The notes beneath the pieces are model-generated. The model was given only the letters and a program-made list of their open reading frames with translations. It had not been told where the DNA came from and searched no databases. The position numbers and the translations under genes are program-made. A stretch of DNA of 64,000 bases from positions 13,232,936-13,296,935 of the forward strand of contig JANCRA010000025.1 of NCBI GenBank assembly GCA_024362935.1, given 5' to 3'. Source of the DNA: Setophaga petechia (lineage: Eukaryota; Chordata; Aves; Passeriformes; Parulidae). Below, in pieces: positions 42,401 through 46,670 of the stretch. Within the stretch, counting starts at the first letter, position 1. Each line of letters begins with the position of its first letter.

Positions 42401-45400
42401 TGAACTAGCACCAGCTGAAGTCAATACTTCTTTTTTCTTTCTTTTTTCCTTCTTCTCATTGTGCTCTGCATCTTATTTGCAGAGCCAGAGCTTTTATCTC
42501 ATCATTTCATCCTTAGAGAAAAAAAGCATACAGATATATATTTTCTAGGAGAGCAGGATTTATTGGGCTATCAGAGTTATTCTAGCAAGCCTGGAAAAAA
42601 AGAGGAAACAAGAAACAGGGATCCCATGGGATGCTTTCCTGTTTGTTGTAGTAGTGACTAATCATTCCCTTAGATATGAGGATCTCTGGATCAACATTTA
42701 AATTGATGCCCATCTGCTCCTACTGGCTTTGTAAGTTTCATGTACAAGATGTTTTGTGCTGAATTTAACAAATATTCTCCAGTCTCCTCGCCTTTTACTG
42801 TAGAAAAAGAAAACCTAAACACGAAGGGATAGTAATTTTAGCAGGGATGATTATTTTAACCCCATTTCCCTCCCCTCACCTCTTTTTTGTGTCATATGTG
42901 TAGTGCCCCTGCTTCTTCCAGCCCTCAACATTCTTCAACCCAGCAGGGTGGAAGAGTCTGTGGTGTTAATTTCTGATTAGTGGCTGCAGTTGAGCAACTT
43001 GTTGAAACTTCCAGTAACAGCAGAATTTGAATAAAAAGAGGTTTGTATAGTTTTGGGATGTCTGCTCTGGCTCAGGGATTGCTATTGCCTCTGATTTCAA
43101 AGTAGAGGAAAAATAAGGCACAAAGGGGGACCAAGGAGAGGGCCAGAGAGCTCTGGAGGACTGGTTGGAAAGTTAATGGGCACAGAGGAATGAGAGGGCT
43201 CAAAGTCTCAAATCCCTGTGTTACAGGGCTGAAGTCTGTGTCATTAAACATATCCGGTGGCATTTCATGGATTTGCAAAGTAGGAAAGTGAAGAGGCAGA
43301 AATACACTGGCATTTTCATATTTAAAAGACAATTATTTGCCAGGGAAATGAGCAACCTTAGAATACTGGAAATTAAGGGCAGCCTGCTGAACTTAAATAG
43401 GTGCCCTTAATTTTTTTTTCATAAACAAGCAAGAGAAAAGGTCAGTCTGAAATTCATCAGCTTGCAGAGAAATTTCTTTTAAGGTCTCTGGCTCTCTCCA
43501 GCTCAGGAGCAGGTGTATGAAGGCAACAGGAGGAGCCTAAAGAGGCCACACCAGGTTGATCTTTGCCTCTCCCACCAGCATTTCCCAGTGTTCCATTACC
43601 CCAAAATAAGCCAGCCCCAACTCCTCACCAGTACTGAGCAGAGCTGTGTGCAGTGGGGAAGCAGAGGTGGCTTGTGTGCTGAACTGGCACCCCAGAAGCA
43701 TCACCAGGAACTGACTGAGCAGATTTTTGCCCTGCTGGAGTCAGAGAGGAGTGAGCTCTGGAATGAGCTGGCAGTGATCCAAGCACGATGCAGCAAAGCC
43801 AGACACGGCTTGGGGAGCAGCACAGCCCGACTGAGCCTTGTGTCACCTCACCCTGCCTGAACCCAGCTGCTGCTTGAAGGGCTCTGCTTTTGTGTCCCCA
43901 AAATGTCCCTGTGTAACCCATGAAACAGAGCCATTTTCTGCTGACTTACTTACTCCCTCTGGGCCTCTGGCCAATGTATTTCCCTGCTGAAATTTCGTTT
44001 CAAAAGGGCGACTTTTGTGTTTTGGTAAAATTCATGAGTGGATTTGAAACACTGGGGATTAATTCAGCCATTGCTCTGGTTTTAGTACCAGAGGAGAAAA
44101 GCTCTTTTTCTATTGTTTATTCTTCATTCTTGCAGAGGAATAAGTTCCAAACTGTGCAAAGTGACGTAAATCTCTTTTTTTCAGTATCACATTATAACGA
44201 AACACATCAGAAAAGGTTTTGGTCAGAGATTGTCTGTCTCTAATCCCTGCTCTTGTATTCAGTGGCAAGAACAGCAGAAAGGACAGGCTGGCTTCTAAAT
44301 GCCACAGGCTTCAATGCCAAAAGGTATTCCTATGTGGTATTTATCCTGGACATGAAAAGTTGATTTGCTTGGTTTGAAGTTGGCAGAAGTTGGATTCGAT
44401 CTTGTGTAACCTCTGTGTCCTTTCTGTGCAACCCAAATCAGAAGCATTTTTGCTGGGGAAGGGCTTGATAGTGCAAGAATAGAATTGGTGCCAAAGTTTC
44501 CCGAGACCCTCCTGGATAATGTCAGTGCAGCTCCTGGGCAGGTGGGCTGTATTGGTGGCTGTCTCAAAGGGCCTTATCTGCAATATTTGAATAAAAAACA
44601 TTTCCCCAAATGCAGGAAAGTGCTTAAGCTGTCTTGAGTTGATTTTTCAGATGTCTCCTTCTCAAACTGGCTGTCAGTGCTGTCCCCTCTCCAGACCAAG
44701 CTGCTGCCTTGCACCCACAGCCCTATCCCAGCACCCCAAAGCTGCCCCACAACAGCTTTTACCAACGGCGGCTCTGACATTTCTAATCCTTAAAGGATTT
44801 AACTCGTCCAAATCAGCTTAACAAGGTGAAGTTTTTATAAACTGGGGTTGCTGAGAGCTCTTGGGCTCCTGGGGGGCTGCCAGGGCTGCGTTGCTGGCGG
44901 GGAGCTTTCCGGCAGTGACGGTGCTGCTCGTCACACGGACACACGCAGGCCTTGGAGCACTGCAAACCCAAGGTTTGCAAACCAAAAACCCCAAAAGATG
45001 CATCAAGAGTCCTTGCATGTGCAGTGCATGCACAAACCACGGCTGGGTGTGCTTTGTATTGCACTCAGCTTCTCATTCCTCTGCTCCAGAGCTCTGGGAA
45101 GGGCCATGACGCCTTTTGTGGAGAGGTGGAGCCAGCACCAGCGAGAAGTGCTGAGGCCTCTTTTCTCCATTCAGCCTCACTCACTAACATCCTCTGGCAG
45201 CCACACAGGTGAATAAACACGGCTGTGTGCATTACCCAGGCCCTTTTCAGCCAGCACTGATCCAGACCAATGCAAGGGACCAGAGTTTCAGAGCTGCAAA
45301 CCTTGCTCTGCACAAAGAGGTGTGTCACTGCTCAAACACCTCGTGGGCACCTTCCCCAGCCAGAACCTGGCCTGTGCTGTGCATCCCTTGGGTGCTCCTG

Positions 45401-46006
45401 TGCACCTTCCCCAGCCAGAACCTGGCCAGTGCTGTGCATCCCTTGGGTGCTCCTGGCATCCTGAAACCCAGCAGCATCTACTGAAACCACTCTGCTCAAC
45501 TGGGAGCTTCCAAACTGGGGCCACTCCCGTCTGCCTCCATGGTGGGATCTCTGCAAGCTGCAGCAGCGGCAGCGAGGTTTTACAAACGTGTCTTTAAACT
45601 GGTTTTGCCTTCTGCTGCCCAGTGCATTAAGCAGAGCATTAATAGATGTCAAAATACTTAACCAAAGGAGATGAGTATCATTGCTACGCTTGAGGAGTGG
45701 GGAGGAAGAGGCATTGCGTCCTAGCCTAGACCGGGACACAGAATTGGTGGCTCTCATGTCTGTGCCCTCTGCCAGGAGCCAAGGCAGGGCAGTGCCAGCC
45801 CCCGGAGCCATGTGTCCCTCAGGAGCACTGTCCCCACTCCGCCTGCCATGCCGGGGAGGCAATTCCCACCCGCCCATCCGTGCACACAGCAACACTCACG
45901 TTTCCAGCGGGATCTTCGTCTGGGCCCTGGCACAGGGCGAGAGGCAGAGCAGACAGAGCATCATCCACGGCACGGCCCAGGGCCCCATCCTGCAGGCACC
46001 GGCCAT
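404..46006 (-). CDS. CACNA2D4: CACNA2D4, 21 exons, 5' part of gene (partial, 3' end off left edge)
   Basis: Voltage-gated calcium channel auxiliary subunit alpha-2/delta-4. The family protein is secretory, membrane-anchored and extracellular, and it promotes trafficking and gating of Cav1/Cav2 channels. In mammals alpha2delta-4 works mainly with Cav1.4 at photoreceptor terminals. Seen here: 21 exons, all with AG acceptors and GT donors, continuous phase and no stops, giving 644 codons plus 2 nt. Order: signal peptide (1-28), VWA_N-like region (about 60-240), VWA domain (about 250-430) with DVSGS at 257-261 and TDGAVE at 364-369, then the start of the Cache-type region. NxS/T sequons fall at N118, N161, N479 and N624. 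The residue pattern fits alpha2delta-4 better than alpha2delta-3 ([26 protein letters not shown]). The pre-VWA site reads RNR where alpha2delta-1 has RRR. The remaining C-terminal exons are outside the window. Confidence 0.96.
564..631 (-). CDS. CACNA2D4: CACNA2D4 exon 20
   Basis: Residues 607-629 plus one base: [15 protein letters not shown], then LGNTSVEE. It carries the sequon N624-T-S. Acceptor CTTGCCTGCAG, donor GTAGGT. Confidence 0.95.
632..1307 (-). other. CACNA2D4 intron 19
   Basis: A 676-nt intron without a recognisable element. The 114-nt intron 20 (450-563) is likewise empty. Confidence 0.85.
1308..1369 (-). CDS. CACNA2D4: CACNA2D4 exon 19
   Basis: Residues 587-606 plus two bases: [14 protein letters not shown], then ISGTPF. 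Acceptor TTATTTCAG, donor GTGAGC. The split serine codon is completed by exon 20. Confidence 0.95.
1735..1757. repeat. (CAT)n microsatellite
   Basis: About seven perfect CAT/ATC units in intron 18. It is short and of no evident function. Confidence 0.9.
2580..2800 (-). mobile_element. CR1 LINE 3'-end fragment, antisense
   Basis: Begins with the doubled agaatcac repeat that is the reverse complement of the CR1 3' terminus. It then shows the typical ggttggaaaagacc, tggtgactccaccacc and gggcggtccattcc segments. It is 5'-truncated, as most avian CR1 copies are. The right boundary is approximate. Confidence 0.88.
5595..5666 (-). CDS. CACNA2D4: CACNA2D4 exon 18
   Basis: Residues 563-586, 24 codons: [14 protein letters not shown], then [10 protein letters not shown]. 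Acceptor CCTCTGCAG, donor GTAAGA. Glycine in INGETG stands where an arginine is usual (INRETG in mammals). Confidence 0.94.
5667..8931 (-). other. CACNA2D4 intron 17
   Basis: A 3.3-kb intron with a CR1 copy at about 6.7-7.2 kb and a pyrimidine-rich tract at about 7.9-8.7 kb that is open in one frame on the plus strand. Confidence 0.85.
6686..7170 (-). mobile_element. CR1 LINE fragment, antisense
   Basis: Starts at agaatcatagaat, the inverted CR1 3' end. It continues through recognisable CR1 text: aaacctttcctgatacc, cttcaggccattccct, cccctcagcctcctcc. It is more diverged than the copy at 2.6 kb. The far end is uncertain. Confidence 0.85.
8932..9018 (-). CDS. CACNA2D4: CACNA2D4 exon 17
   Basis: Residues 534-562, 29 codons: [15 protein letters not shown], then [14 protein letters not shown]. 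Acceptor TAATTCCAG, donor GTGAGT. The first half is lysine-rich. [11 protein letters not shown] is conserved across alpha2delta-3 and -4. Confidence 0.96.
9019..10163 (-). other. CACNA2D4 intron 16
   Basis: A 1.1-kb intron with a mitochondrial-like insertion at about 9.6-9.8 kb. The preceding 9.4-9.6 kb has several CpGs and an aattgacgc motif twice (about 9441 and 9512), unlike the rest of the intron. Confidence 0.85.
9595..9815 (-). other. Possible NUMT: mitochondrial control-region-like segment
   Basis: Read on the minus strand this is light-strand-like: A/C-rich and G-poor, with attaaccttcctcgatatt, catcatttcttaac, a C-run followed by an A-run, and ccaaacgaaaat. This is the texture and wording I know from the 3' domain of songbird mitochondrial control regions. 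It ends in a short tail (gttcttgtaagcc) that weakly recalls the 5' end of tRNA-Phe. It has no reading-frame meaning. Boundaries are estimates; the identity is from memory and not aligned. Confidence 0.55.
10164..10238 (-). CDS. CACNA2D4: CACNA2D4 exon 16
   Basis: Residues 509-533, 25 codons: [14 protein letters not shown], then [11 protein letters not shown]. Acceptor TTTCTGCAG, donor [20 protein letters not shown] is a signature of Cache-type domains in alpha2delta proteins. Confidence 0.97.
10239..12421 (-). other. CACNA2D4 intron 15
   Basis: A 2.2-kb intron. Apart from a hairpin near its 5' splice site (12348-12390), nothing was recognised. Confidence 0.85.
12348..12390. repeat. Perfect 10-bp hairpin overlapping a 13-bp direct repeat
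   Basis: The arms gaagtgtgag and ctcacacttc (12348-12357 and 12367-12376) are exact complements around a 9-nt loop. The 13-mer gagtagtgactgc also occurs at 12355-12367 and 12378-12390. It lies about 45 nt inside intron 15 from the exon 15 donor, so it would be transcribed close to that splice site. Confidence 0.85.
12422..12502 (-). CDS. CACNA2D4: CACNA2D4 exon 15
   Basis: Residues 482-508, 27 codons: [15 protein letters not shown], then [12 protein letters not shown]. The acceptor is GTTAAAG, an unusual AAG with a T-rich tract just upstream. The donor is GTAAGA. It belongs to the Cache-type region. Confidence 0.95.
12503..13753 (-). other. CACNA2D4 intron 14
   Basis: A 1.25-kb intron, largely taken up by an old sense CR1 copy in its middle. 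Confidence 0.8.
13060..13545 (+). mobile_element. Degraded CR1 LINE 3' region, sense
   Basis: Diverged but ordered matches to the CR1 3' part: ccatctccattttaaaagg, ctgaggaagccat, ttttcactgagagttag, agactagacaaggtaatg, atctcttccagcctgaaat. Its orientation is opposite to the antisense copies. It is old, judging by the divergence. Edges are approximate. Confidence 0.55.
13754..13831 (-). CDS. CACNA2D4: CACNA2D4 exon 14
   Basis: Residues 456-481, 26 codons: [14 protein letters not shown], then [12 protein letters not shown]. The sequon N479-E-T closes the exon. Acceptor TCTGTGGCAG, donor GTAAGT. This is the start of the Cache-type extracellular sensor fold that follows the VWA domain. Confidence 0.95.
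13832..15950 (-). other. CACNA2D4 intron 13
   Basis: A 2.1-kb intron with an ACAAA-rich low-complexity stretch at 14170-14330. No gene was recognised. Confidence 0.85.
14170..14330. repeat. Degenerate ACAAA-rich low-complexity tract
   Basis: CACAAA recurs at least six times at irregular spacing of roughly 15-30 nt. It may be a decayed minisatellite or chance A/C bias. Confidence 0.4.
15951..16084 (-). CDS. CACNA2D4: CACNA2D4 exon 13 (end of VWA)
   Basis: Residues 411-455: [30 protein letters not shown], then [11 protein letters not shown]. The acceptor reads CCATGAAG, a weak AAG type. The donor is GTAAGG. The codons are richer in G/C at third positions than the flanking introns. Confidence 0.96.
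16085..18069 (-). other. CACNA2D4 intron 12
   Basis: A 2-kb intron with only a short two-copy direct repeat (caccaggaaaaca, near 16845-16877). Nothing else was recognised. Confidence 0.85.
18070..18148 (-). CDS. CACNA2D4: CACNA2D4 exon 12 (VWA)
   Basis: Residues 385-410 plus one base: [14 protein letters not shown], then [12 protein letters not shown]. Acceptor CATGCTCCTAG. The donor GTGCTG is poor beyond the GT. It enters in phase 0 and leaves in phase 1, which exon 13 requires. Confidence 0.95.
18149..19221 (-). other. CACNA2D4 intron 11
   Basis: A 1.1-kb intron with one probable CR1 remnant at about 18.7-18.85 kb. Confidence 0.85.
18735..18850 (-). mobile_element. CR1 remnant, antisense
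   Basis: aatcacagacatcagag followed by gggctggaaggcacc and cattcccctgccc mirrors the inverted CR1 3' end with many substitutions. It is a short fragment and the call is tentative. Confidence 0.45.
19222..19335 (-). CDS. CACNA2D4: CACNA2D4 exon 11 (VWA, TDGAVE motif)
   Basis: Residues 347-384, 38 codons: [26 protein letters not shown], ending [11 protein letters not shown]365 in TDGAVE is the conserved acidic residue near the metal site. The acceptor is TCTGTTTGCAG. The donor GTTTGG departs from consensus at +3 to +5 and is weak. Confidence 0.96.
19336..25504 (-). other. CACNA2D4 intron 10 (largest, 6.2 kb)
   Basis: Flanking exons 10 and 11 join directly (KILRE to FRDAGQ), so no coding exon is missing. 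The only element seen is a CR1 3' fragment near 24.8 kb. No nested gene was recognised on either strand. Confidence 0.85.
24740..24875 (+). mobile_element. CR1 3'-end fragment, sense
   Basis: ctccctggaggtatttttgg, then ggaccccttccaaccca and cccttctatgatcc, match the sense CR1 3' terminus, where the (ATTCTATG) tail begins. It is truncated. Confidence 0.6.
25505..25594 (-). CDS. CACNA2D4: CACNA2D4 exon 10 (VWA)
   Basis: Residues 317-346, 30 codons: [15 protein letters not shown], then [15 protein letters not shown]. Acceptor TCTTTTTGCCAG, donor GTAAGA. This is the helical part of the VWA fold and is more variable between species than its neighbours. Confidence 0.95.
25595..26623 (-). other. 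CACNA2D4 intron 9
   Basis: A 1-kb intron. Nothing was recognised. Confidence 0.85.
26624..26698 (-). CDS. CACNA2D4: CACNA2D4 exon 9 (VWA)
   Basis: Residues 292-316, 25 codons: starts [14 protein letters not shown] and ends VQADRDNRE. Acceptor TTCTCTTTGCAG, donor GTGAGT. Both junctions are phase 0. IEPCFKGIL is diagnostic for alpha2delta-4 over alpha2delta-3. Confidence 0.97.
26699..28242 (-). other. CACNA2D4 intron 8
   Basis: A 1.5-kb intron with a short AT tract near 27350. Nothing else was recognised. Confidence 0.85.
28243..28393 (-). CDS. CACNA2D4: CACNA2D4 exon 8 (VWA domain start, MIDAS DxSxS)
   Basis: Completes W241 and codes to A291: [23 protein letters not shown], then [15 protein letters not shown]257, S259 and S261 are the DxSxS residues of the VWA metal-ion-dependent adhesion site, needed in this family for channel trafficking. 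GENDFVNII is the alpha2delta-4 version of this segment. Acceptor GTTGTGCAG, donor GTATGT. Confidence 0.98.
28394..29262 (-). other. CACNA2D4 intron 7
   Basis: Nearly half of this 0.87-kb intron is a solo LTR (28739-29135). The rest is unremarkable. Confidence 0.85.
28739..29135 (+). mobile_element. Solo LTR, family A copy 1 (endogenous retrovirus)
   Basis: Starts TGTCACTG and ends near AACAACA, with an AATAAA signal on the plus strand (ataataaattagcc). A second copy of the same sequence lies at 58447-58840 in the same orientation. The two share tattttctgaaaaatc, gaagcctcagagaaaa, tggaatgtg, cattggttt and agccttctgagaaca. No internal retroviral region or primer-binding site is seen next to it, so it is a solo LTR. 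I recall this as a common songbird LTR but give no family name. Confidence 0.75.
29263..29323 (-). CDS. CACNA2D4: CACNA2D4 exon 7 (pre-VWA RNR site)
   Basis: Residues 221-240 plus two bases of W241: [15 protein letters not shown], then CRNRGW. Acceptor CTCTTCAG, donor GTAAGT. In alpha2delta-1 and -2 the equivalent of R237-N238-R239 is an arginine triplet used for gabapentinoid binding. The RNR seen here matches the alpha2delta-3/-4 class, which does not bind these drugs with high affinity (family knowledge). Confidence 0.96.
29324..30255 (-). other. CACNA2D4 intron 6
   Basis: A 0.93-kb intron. Nothing was recognised. Confidence 0.85.
30256..30387 (-). CDS. CACNA2D4: CACNA2D4 exon 6
   Basis: Residues 177-220 plus one base: begins [15 protein letters not shown], continues [15 protein letters not shown] and ends RLYP. 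Acceptor TCCCACAG, donor GTAAAA. It enters in phase 1 and leaves in phase 1. Confidence 0.96.
30940..31440 (-). mobile_element. Probable LTR-type fragment, minus orientation
   Basis: On the minus strand it has a TATA-like ctataaaagagtggg followed about 100 nt later by regulatory-looking sequence, and AATAAA-like signals near 31260-31300. The composition differs from the intron around it. No family is assigned. It could also be unrelated repetitive DNA. Confidence 0.4.
31480..31980 (+). mobile_element. Probable ERV LTR with 106-bp internal duplication
   Basis: Its 3' part reads ccctccctttattcaaataa, agtaaaaggactcctctg, then gtggatcaattttcctgaca: a poly(A) signal and U5-like end typical of an avian LTR. 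Two diverged direct copies of about 106 bp lie inside (gctgtgggtctgctggtag near 31518 and actgtaggtttgctgataa near 31624). It is named from pattern only. Confidence 0.5.
32130..32415. mobile_element. Possible second LTR fragment (TG...CA bounded)
   Basis: Begins tgtcctaggttggaaatag and ends near attcctgaca, with an interior unlike the surrounding intron. It resembles LTR sequence I associate with songbird genomes. It immediately follows the preceding LTR-like piece. Family and orientation are uncertain. Confidence 0.4.
32762..32924 (-). CDS. CACNA2D4: CACNA2D4 exon 5
   Basis: Residues 123-176 plus one base: begins [14 protein letters not shown] and ends [10 protein letters not shown]. It includes the sequon N161-T-T. 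Acceptor is CATCAACAG, donor [22 protein letters not shown], read across into exon 6, is a hallmark run of this subunit family. Confidence 0.96.
32925..34450 (-). other. CACNA2D4 intron 4
   Basis: A 1.5-kb intron. Nothing was recognised. Confidence 0.85.
34451..34510 (-). CDS. CACNA2D4: CACNA2D4 exon 4
   Basis: Residues 103-122, 20 codons: [20 protein letters not shown]. It contains an N-glycosylation sequon, N118-S-S. Acceptor TTTAG, donor GTGAGT. Both junctions are phase 0. Confidence 0.95.
34511..35992 (-). other. CACNA2D4 intron 3
   Basis: A 1.5-kb intron. Nothing was recognised. Confidence 0.85.
35993..36109 (-). CDS. CACNA2D4: CACNA2D4 exon 3
   Basis: Residues 64-102, 39 whole codons: begins [16 protein letters not shown] and ends [10 protein letters not shown]. 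It belongs to the VWA_N-type region that precedes the VWA domain. Acceptor is TTGGGTAG, donor [15 protein letters not shown] parallels the alpha2delta-4 residues and differs from alpha2delta-3, which supports the paralogue call. Confidence 0.95.
36110..41089 (-). other. CACNA2D4 intron 2
   Basis: A 5-kb intron. Only A-rich simple sequence near 38050-38090 was noted. No gene or clear transposable element was seen. Confidence 0.85.
41090..41171 (-). CDS. CACNA2D4: CACNA2D4 exon 2
   Basis: Completes T36 and codes to K63: [10 protein letters not shown], then [11 protein letters not shown] and SLLLQK, a strongly conserved alpha2delta N-terminal block. Acceptor is CTTTTTTAG, donor GTAGGC. The exon is 82 nt, joining exon 1 in phase 2 and leaving in phase 0. 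Confidence 0.95.
41172..45899 (-). other. CACNA2D4 intron 1
   Basis: A 4.7-kb intron. It holds a two-copy 55-bp tandem duplication near its 5' end (45347-45456). GC content rises toward exon 1. Confidence 0.85.
45347..45456. repeat. Two-copy 55-bp tandem duplication
   Basis: gcaccttccccagccagaac recurs 55 bp later (45347 and 45402), each time followed by ctggcc(t/a)gtgctgtgc and cccttgggtgctcctg. The copies are nearly identical, so the duplication is recent. Confidence 0.92.
45900..46006 (-). CDS. CACNA2D4: CACNA2D4 exon 1 (start codon, signal peptide)
   Basis: Codes residues 1-35 plus two bases of codon 36. The N-terminus is a classic signal peptide: short polar start, hydrophobic core [11 protein letters not shown], then CARA before QTKIPLE, so cleavage is expected near residue 28. 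KIPLET is the known start of the mature alpha2delta-4 family sequence. The donor is GTGAGT. The ATG at 46006 is the first in-frame ATG I find, but its context is weak (C at -3). A second ATG at codon 7 (45988) has A at -3 and G at +4 and leaves the hydrophobic core intact, so it may be the real start. The leader is much shorter than the human one. Confidence 0.88.
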
Positions 46007-46240
46007 CAGCAAGGGCTCCGGCCGGCGGCGTGCGGAGGCTCCCCGCCGCTCCTGCTGCCCTGAGGGAGCTCCCCGGCGGCCCCCGCCATGGTGCCGGCCT
46101 GGGAGCTCTGCTGATGAGGGGCCGAGCCCCGGGGGCACCGCGGCCGCCTCTGCCCCGGGAGCGCCGCCGCGGCTGCCGGGCGCCGTCGGGGTGTCCGGCC
46201 CAGGGCACCGAACCGTGAGGGAGCTGCGGCCCGGTGCGCT

Positions 46241-46520
46241 CCCACAGGTGTGGAGCGGCTCGGTGCCCCAGCCAGGGGAGCGCACCCACAGGTGTGGAGC
46301 GGCTCCGAGCCCGCTCAGGGGTGCGCACCCACGGGTGTGAAGCGGCTCCGGCCCCGGTCAGGGATGCGCACCCACGGGTGGGTATCGGCTCGGGCCCCGG
46401 TCAGGGGTGCGCACCCATCGGCTCCGGCCCCGGTCAGGGATGCGCACCCACAGGTGTGGATCGGCTCCGGCCCCGGTCAGGGGTGCGCACCCACGGGTAC
46501 GGAGCGGCTCCAGGCCCCGG
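46241..46520. repeat. 43-bp GC-rich minisatellite, about 7 units
   Basis: Units begin cccac(a/g)ggtgtgga at 46241, 46285, 46328, 46371, 46414 (truncated), 46447 and 46490. The period is 43-44 bp, apart from one 33-bp unit with a 10-bp deletion. The core reads cggctccggccccggtcagg. Three unit junctions make the perfect 12-bp palindrome gggtgcgcaccc (46319-46330, 46405-46416, 46481-46492); the others read ggatgcgcaccc. It sits about 235-515 bp upstream of the start codon. Confidence 0.95.
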
Positions 46521-46569
46521 AGCGGCCGCGCCAGGAGGGAGCTCGGCGCTGGGAGCTGCAGCGGCTACG

Positions 46570-46657
46570 TAATCCCCTGCCAGCCCTTAATCCCCTCGCC
46601 AAGCAGCAGCAGCCGCAGATTTAGGGAAGTGGAGTGGGATAAAATCACCCGGGATTA
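46570..46657. promoter_or_regulatory. Cluster of three TAATCC motifs (CRX/OTX type)
   Basis: TAATCCC at 46570-46576, TTAATCCC at 46588-46594 and the inverse GGATTA at 46652-46657. TAATCC is the preferred site of the photoreceptor homeodomain factors CRX and OTX2. CACNA2D4 is a photoreceptor gene in mammals, so a cluster just upstream of its CpG region is plausible cis-regulation. This is motif reading only. Confidence 0.5.
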
Positions 46658-46670
46658 CTCTGATTTCTGA

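Larger units (their letters stand above)
45880..46570 (-). promoter_or_regulatory. CACNA2D4: CpG-rich promoter region of CACNA2D4
   Basis: Dense CpG and very high GC surround and precede exon 1 (for example 46015-46215), in sharp contrast to the introns and upstream DNA. No TATA box is evident, as is usual for CpG-island promoters. The transcription start cannot be fixed from sequence. The 5' UTR should lie between 46007 and the minisatellite. Confidence 0.75.

Noticed and set aside
45896..46285. N-terminal extension of CACNA2D4 up to 46285
   Set aside because: The frame is open there, but the apparent first codon is GTG and the extension runs into the minisatellite. No ATG precedes 46006 in frame.
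46234..46624. Plus-strand repetitive open frames over the minisatellite
   Set aside because: A 43-bp period shifts frame each unit and the GC richness removes stops, so long open frames are expected without coding.
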